This document shows, in pieces, positions 59,900 through 64,000 of a stretch of 64,000 bases of DNA. A model generated the notes under the pieces. The model searched no databases. It saw nothing but the letters and a program-made list of their open reading frames with translations, and was not told the origin of the DNA. Location of the stretch: contig NZ_CP006664.1 of assembly GCF_000264765.2 (NCBI RefSeq), positions 2,914,001 through 2,978,000 on the forward strand, read 5' to 3'. Each line of letters starts with the position of its first letter. Within the stretch, counting starts at the first letter, position 1. The translations under genes were made by a program, and so were the position numbers. This stretch comes from Edwardsiella anguillarum ET080813 (GTDB lineage: Bacteria > Pseudomonadota > Gammaproteobacteria > Enterobacterales > Enterobacteriaceae).

Positions 59900-62800
59900 A
59901 TGACTCACGGCGTGTTATTACGGCCAGGCAAGGGCGTTGCCCTTTGGCGCGTTATTATTGTCACCCTGCTGCTTTCCCTGCTCTTTTGCAGCGCCTTTGC
60001 GCGGGCGCAGAGCGGCGATATCGATTCGCGCACCGAGGTGCAAAATCAGATCGATGCCCTGAACCGGCAGAAGAGCCTGTCGGCCAGCGATAAGCTGGTG
60101 CTGCAGGATCTCAACCAAACCCTTGAATATCTGGACGGCATTGAGCGCTACCGCAAAGAGAGCCAGCAGTTGAAGCAGCAGGTGCAGCAGGCACCGGGGA
60201 AACTGAATCAGGCGCTGGCCGGGCTGGAGGCGCTGCAGCGCAGCAGCGATGCGGCAGACGAGGCCAACTTTTCTGCTATGAGCACCCGCCAGCTGCAGAG
60301 CCAGTGGGATGATACCCTGGCCGAGCTGAAGCAGGCGCAGGACGATCTGGCCTCCTACAGCAGCCAGCTGATCGCCCTGCAGACCCAGCCGGAGCGTGCC
60401 CAGGCCTCTATGATGGCCAGCTCTCAGCAAATTCAACAGATCCGGAATACCCTGGCCGAAGGCACCCAGCTGCGCGCTAGCCAGCGTAACATGCTGAATA
60501 CGGAGCTGGCGATGCTCAACCAGTCCCTGGATTATCAGCAGCAGAGCCTCGGGGACAACACTACCCTGCAGGATGTACTGCAAAAGCAGCGCGACTATGC
60601 TAGCGCCCGGATCACCAAGCTGGAGCGCAGCGTACAGCTGATTCGTCAGGCCGGCTATAGCAAGCAGCTGATTCAGTCTGAAAAAACGGCCAGAGAGGCG
60701 ATCAATCCCGACGATGCAGCCCAGGACTTTAACCACAATCCCCTGATCGCCAAAGAGCTGGAGATAAACCGTGCGCTGAGCCAGCGGCTGATCGACGCCA
60801 CGGAAAAGACCAATACGTTGGTGCAGGAGAATATCCGGGTTAAAAACTGGCTTGACCGTTCACTGCAGGCCGAGCGCAATCTGAAGGAGCAGATCTCGGT
60901 GCTGAAGGGCAGCCTGCTGCTGTCGCGTATTCTCTACCAGCAGCAGCAGAAGCTGCCGACGGAAAAGCTGAGCAACGATGTGGCGGCGCAGGTGGCCGAT
61001 CTGCGCGTGGCCCAGTTTGATATCAACGCCCAGCGCGATGCCCTGAGCCAAAGCAGCGACTATGTGGCGGCGCTGCAGGCCGACAGTAAAGAAAAGCTGA
61101 GCGATGAGGCGATCGCGGCGCTGGAGGATTTGGTCGATACGCGCCGCGACCTGCTGGATAAGCTGAACAAACAGCTGGGCAGTGAGCTGACGCTGGCCAT
61201 CAGCCTGCAGATCAATCAGCAGCAGCTGCGCAATGTGAACGATTATCTGCAGCATACCCTGACCCAGCAAATCTTCTGGGTCAGCAGCAATAAGCCGATG
61301 AACCTGGCCTGGTTTATCGGACTGCCCGCGGCGCTGCACACCCAAGCGGCGAACCTGCACATTGACTTCAAGCCGGCACAGCTGCTGGAGGGCTTTATCA
61401 GCTCGCTGTATCTGTTCATTCCCCTGCTGATCGGCACTGGGCTGCTGCTGTGGCGCCGTCGCGCCATCAACGCCCGCCTGGATAAGCTGGGCGATGAGGT
61501 GGGGCAGCTGAAGCGGGACGGACAGCTGCATACGCCGGAGGCCATCCTGCTGAATATTCTGCGCGGGCTGCCGGGGACGCTGCTGCTGCTGGCCGTCGGG
61601 GTGATGTTCTACCATACCGAAACCCAGATAGGTGGCCTGCTGTGGGTGATGTCTCTGCGCTTCGCGCTGTTTTGGCTGATCATCAGCACCACCTATCGCC
61701 TCATTTCGCCGGGGGGGATCTCCGAGCGCCACTTTAACGTGTCGCCGCTGGTCTGCGCCCATTACCGCCGCATGGTTCGGCGCCTGGGCTTCACCCTGAT
61801 CCCGCTGATGGTATGGTGCGTGATCGGGGAGAAATCACCGCTGCAGCTGAACGAGGATGTGATAGGGCAGGTGGTGATACTGATCACCCTGGCGCTGCTG
61901 ACGGTGTTTGTCTTTCCGCTGTGCCGCGATGCCTGGCGGGAGAAAAACTCCCACAGCGTGCGGCTGGTGCTGGTGACCCTGCTGGCGATCGCGCCGCTGA
62001 TCCTGATGATCCTGACGGCCTGCGGCTACTTCTATACCGCCCTGCGTCTGGGGACCCGCTGGATCGAGAGCCTGTACCTGATGCTGCTGTGGGCCGTGGT
62101 CTACTCCACGGTGCTGCGCGGCCTGAGCGTGGCGGCCCGCCGTCTGGCCTATCGCCGCGCGCTGGCGCGCCGTCAGCAGAACGCCGCCGGCGCCTCGCGC
62201 GAGGGGGCGGAGGGGCTGGAGGCGATCGAAGAGCCGCCCCTGGCCATCGATCAGATCAATACCCAGTCCCTGCGTCTGACCACGATGGTGCTGTTTTTGA
62301 TCTTTGGCTGCGTGCTGTACTGGATTTGGGCCGATCTGTTTACGGTGATCTCCTATCTCGACAGCATTACCCTGTGGCACTACAACAGCGGCAGCGGTGC
62401 CAGCCAGATAACCCAGGCGGTGACGCTGGGCAACCTGCTGTTTGCCATGATGACGGTGGTGGTGGCCTATATCATGATGCGCAACCTGCCCGGCCTGCTG
62501 GAGGTGCTGGTGCTGTCGCGTCTGCAGCTGCGTCAGGGGGCGTCCTATGCGATCACCACCATCCTGACCTATGCGATTATCAGCGTCGGGGTGATTATCT
62601 TCTTCGGCTCGCTGGGCATCTCCTGGGATAAGCTGCAGTGGATGGCCGCCGCGCTGTCGGTGGGCCTTGGCTTTGGTCTGAACGAGATCTTCGGGAACTT
62701 CATCGCCGGCCTGATCATTCTGTTTGAGCGACCGGTGCGTATCGGTGACACCATCACCATCGGCTCCTACTCCGGCTCGGTGAATAAGATCCGTATTCGC

Positions 62801-63262
62801 GCGACGACCATTACCGACTTCGATCGTAAAGAGGTGATCATTCCCAACAAGGCCTTTGTGACCGAGCGGCTGATTAACTGGTCGCTGACGGATACGGTGA
62901 CCCGGGTGCTGATCAAGGTCGGCGTAGCCTATGGTTCGGATCTGGATAAGGTCCGGGAGATCCTGCTGCAGGCGGCGGGTGAGAACCCGCGGGTGATGGT
63001 GGAGCCGGAGCCACAGGTCTTCTTCCTGACCTTTGGCGCCAGCACGCTGGATCATGAGATGCGGCTGTACGTGCGCGAGCTGCGCGACCGCAGCTATGTG
63101 GTAGATGAGCTGAACCGCCGCATCGATCAGCTGTGCCGAGAGAACGATATCAACATCGCCTTTAACCAGCTGGAGGTGTACCTGCATAACCCGCAGGGTA
63201 ATGAGGTGCAGGAGGTGAAGCGTACGCTGACGGATCCGCCGCCTGACTCACTGCGCATCTGA
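59900..63262 (+). CDS. mscK: Potassium-dependent mechanosensitive channel MscK
   Basis: Large MscS-family channel, 1120 aa as in E. coli, releasing solutes at osmotic downshock. A signal peptide (about 1-36), a long periplasmic coiled-coil region rich in Gln (to about 490), about 11 membrane helices, and the MscS core [33 protein letters not shown] near the C terminus. E. coli has LQEIFGNFVSG at the pore helix. Its end overlaps rsmS by 15 bp. Confidence 0.96.
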   Translation: MTHGVLLRPGKGVALWRVIIVTLLLSLLFCSAFARAQSGDIDSRTEVQNQIDALNRQKSLSASDKLVLQDLNQTLEYLDGIERYRKESQQLKQQVQQAPGKLNQALAGLEALQRSSDAADEANFSAMSTRQLQSQWDDTLAELKQAQDDLASYSSQLIALQTQPERAQASMMASSQQIQQIRNTLAEGTQLRASQRNMLNTELAMLNQSLDYQQQSLGDNTTLQDVLQKQRDYASARITKLERSVQLIRQAGYSKQLIQSEKTAREAINPDDAAQDFNHNPLIAKELEINRALSQRLIDATEKTNTLVQENIRVKNWLDRSLQAERNLKEQISVLKGSLLLSRILYQQQQKLPTEKLSNDVAAQVADLRVAQFDINAQRDALSQSSDYVAALQADSKEKLSDEAIAALEDLVDTRRDLLDKLNKQLGSELTLAISLQINQQQLRNVNDYLQHTLTQQIFWVSSNKPMNLAWFIGLPAALHTQAANLHIDFKPAQLLEGFISSLYLFIPLLIGTGLLLWRRRAINARLDKLGDEVGQLKRDGQLHTPEAILLNILRGLPGTLLLLAVGVMFYHTETQIGGLLWVMSLRFALFWLIISTTYRLISPGGISERHFNVSPLVCAHYRRMVRRLGFTLIPLMVWCVIGEKSPLQLNEDVIGQVVILITLALLTVFVFPLCRDAWREKNSHSVRLVLVTLLAIAPLILMILTACGYFYTALRLGTRWIESLYLMLLWAVVYSTVLRGLSVAARRLAYRRALARRQQNAAGASREGAEGLEAIEEPPLAIDQINTQSLRLTTMVLFLIFGCVLYWIWADLFTVISYLDSITLWHYNSGSGASQITQAVTLGNLLFAMMTVVVAYIMMRNLPGLLEVLVLSRLQLRQGASYAITTILTYAIISVGVIIFFGSLGISWDKLQWMAAALSVGLGFGLNEIFGNFIAGLIILFERPVRIGDTITIGSYSGSVNKIRIRATTITDFDRKEVIIPNKAFVTERLINWSLTDTVTRVLIKVGVAYGSDLDKVREILLQAAGENPRVMVEPEPQVFFLTFGASTLDHEMRLYVRELRDRSYVVDELNRRIDQLCRENDINIAFNQLEVYLHNPQGNEVQEVKRTLTDPPPDSLRI

Positions 63263-63463
63263 TGGACGGCCGGGCGGCGGGCGTCCTGCGCCGCCGCTAT
63301 CCGCTATCCGCTGTGGGCTGGGCTGCGCCAGCTTCTGCCGGTAGTCGCTCAGGACGATCTCCAGCGCCGCCAGGGCGGTATGCGCGGGGATCGCGTTACT
63401 CTCCAGCAGGTATATCAAATCGACGGCCAGCTTGACCTCGTCGCTCGCTTGCTCCAGTGACAT
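63248..63463 (-). CDS. rsmS: RsmS (YbaM), pleiotropic regulator family
   Basis: Small protein with the family core [23 protein letters not shown] and [20 protein letters not shown]. At 71 aa it is about 18 residues longer than E. coli YbaM, and the extra Pro/Gly-rich tail overlaps the end of mscK. RsmS affects secondary metabolism in Pectobacterium. In E. coli it lies between mscK and priC, as here. Confidence 0.87.
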   Translation of the reverse strand: MSLEQASDEVKLAVDLIYLLESNAIPAHTALAALEIVLSDYRQKLAQPSPQRIADSGGAGRPPPGRPSDAQ

Positions 63464-63471
63464 GGGGCTCC

Positions 63472-63723
63472 CTATGATCGGATCTTACGGTAAATAAACA
63501 GCACCAGCATTGCACCGATCACCGACACAATTAGGCTTTTTAGATTGAAGCCCGCGGTGATATTCATATGGAACAGCAGGTTGCCGAGATAGCCGCCGAG
63601 CATGGCGCCGACGATGCCCAGCGCCACGGTCATGATAACTCCCCCGCCATCCCGGCCCGGCATCAGCCACTTCGCCAGTATCCCAACGATCAGCCCCAGT
63701 ACAATCCACGCGATGATGCCCAT
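63472..63723 (-). CDS. GlsB/YeaQ/YmgE-family small membrane protein
   Basis: An 83-aa hydrophobic protein of the transglycosylase-associated family: [42 protein letters not shown] and a last helix. Three membrane segments with Gly-rich turns. The family is often stress-induced. It is inserted between rsmS and priC relative to E. coli. Confidence 0.88.
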   Translation of the reverse strand: MGIIAWIVLGLIVGILAKWLMPGRDGGGVIMTVALGIVGAMLGGYLGNLLFHMNITAGFNLKSLIVSVIGAMLVLFIYRKIRS

Positions 63724-63800
63724 GGCAAACGCTCCAGCATAGGTGATGGGCCGAACCCCTGTGCGGCCACCTTCCTCCAGTATAGATAAGGCGCCGGCGC

Positions 63801-64000
63801 TCAGCGAAATCCGTTTTCACGGCGTTCGATCTGTTTTTCGATCCGCCGCAGCGCCTGGCGGCAGCGCTGCAGCCGTCCCTCCATGGCGGCCAGCTCGCGC
63901 TGGATCTGCTGCTGCTGGGCCAGGGTCTGGCAGGCGGCTAAGCGCAGCTCACGCTCACGCACCATGGTTTGCAGACGCCGCTCATAGTCCTGGTGGCGCG
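63801..64000 (-). CDS. priC: Primosomal replication protein N'' PriC, C-terminal part
   Basis: The frame is open from the window edge and ends at 63801. The last 66 residues read RHQDYERRLQTMVRERELRL through ERRENGFR, helical and rich in Arg/Gln, matching the C terminus of PriC, which reloads DnaB at stalled forks. The start lies beyond the window. Confidence 0.85.
   Translation of the reverse strand, partial: RHQDYERRLQTMVRERELRLAACQTLAQQQQIQRELAAMEGRLQRCRQALRRIEKQIERRENGFR

Overview
The window is a bacterial chromosome segment from the order Enterobacterales. Its backbone follows the E. coli K-12 order from malZ to priC: malZ, acpH, queA-tgt-yajC-secDF, nrdR-ribD-ribH-nusB-thiL-pgpA, dxs-ispA-xseB, thiI, yajL-panE, yajQ, yajR-ampG-yajG, bolA, tig-clpP-clpX-lon-hupB-ppiD-ybaV, queC-ybaE, cof-decR, glnK-amtB, tesB, atl, ffs, hha-tomB, acrBA/acrR, mscK, rsmS and priC. 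Protein lengths match the E. coli families closely. The high GC, the YmoA-length Hha, the peroxiredoxin gene next to malZ and the absence of yajO, ybaW, mdlAB and ybaY point to a non-Escherichia enteric. I infer Edwardsiella or a close Hafniaceae relative from remembered sequence similarity, not from a search.

The first 18.8 kb and last 33 kb are housekeeping and membrane-transport genes: maltodextrin use, queuosine synthesis, the SecDF-YajC accessory complex, riboflavin, thiamine and isoprenoid synthesis, the trigger factor/ClpXP/Lon proteostasis block, nitrogen-controlled ammonium uptake, the SRP RNA, the AcrAB pump and the MscK channel. Regulatory sites readable by eye include two MalT boxes before malZ, a sigma-32 promoter before lon, a sigma-54 promoter with an NtrC palindrome before glnK, a sigma-70 promoter before ffs, and the AcrR palindrome between acrA and acrR.

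The accessory region is about 18.8-29.1 kb. First comes a five-gene ECF-type nickel/cobalt importer (nikK-L-M-Q-O, minus strand) behind a near-perfect NikR operator. Then yajL and the 3' end of panE occur as an extra, almost identical copy about 6.5 kb from the intact yajL-panE pair. Between the two copies lies an AT-rich insert with two 38-bp Tn3-family terminal repeats in direct orientation and a truncated, frameshifted serine resolvase.

The insert carries a tight five-gene minus-strand operon: a thymidylate-synthase homologue with an Asn-to-Asp change typical of cytosine-nucleotide hydroxymethylases, a DUF84 (YjjX-type) nucleotide phosphohydrolase, an ATZ/TRZ-type amidohydrolase, a PurN-like formyltransferase and an MFS exporter. 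Together they look like a small-molecule pathway that makes and exports a modified pyrimidine or purine using two folate one-carbon steps. I know of no described system with this gene set, and it is the main discovery candidate. A second, diverged NikR box beside the resolvase remnant suggests the insert entered by recombination through yajL.
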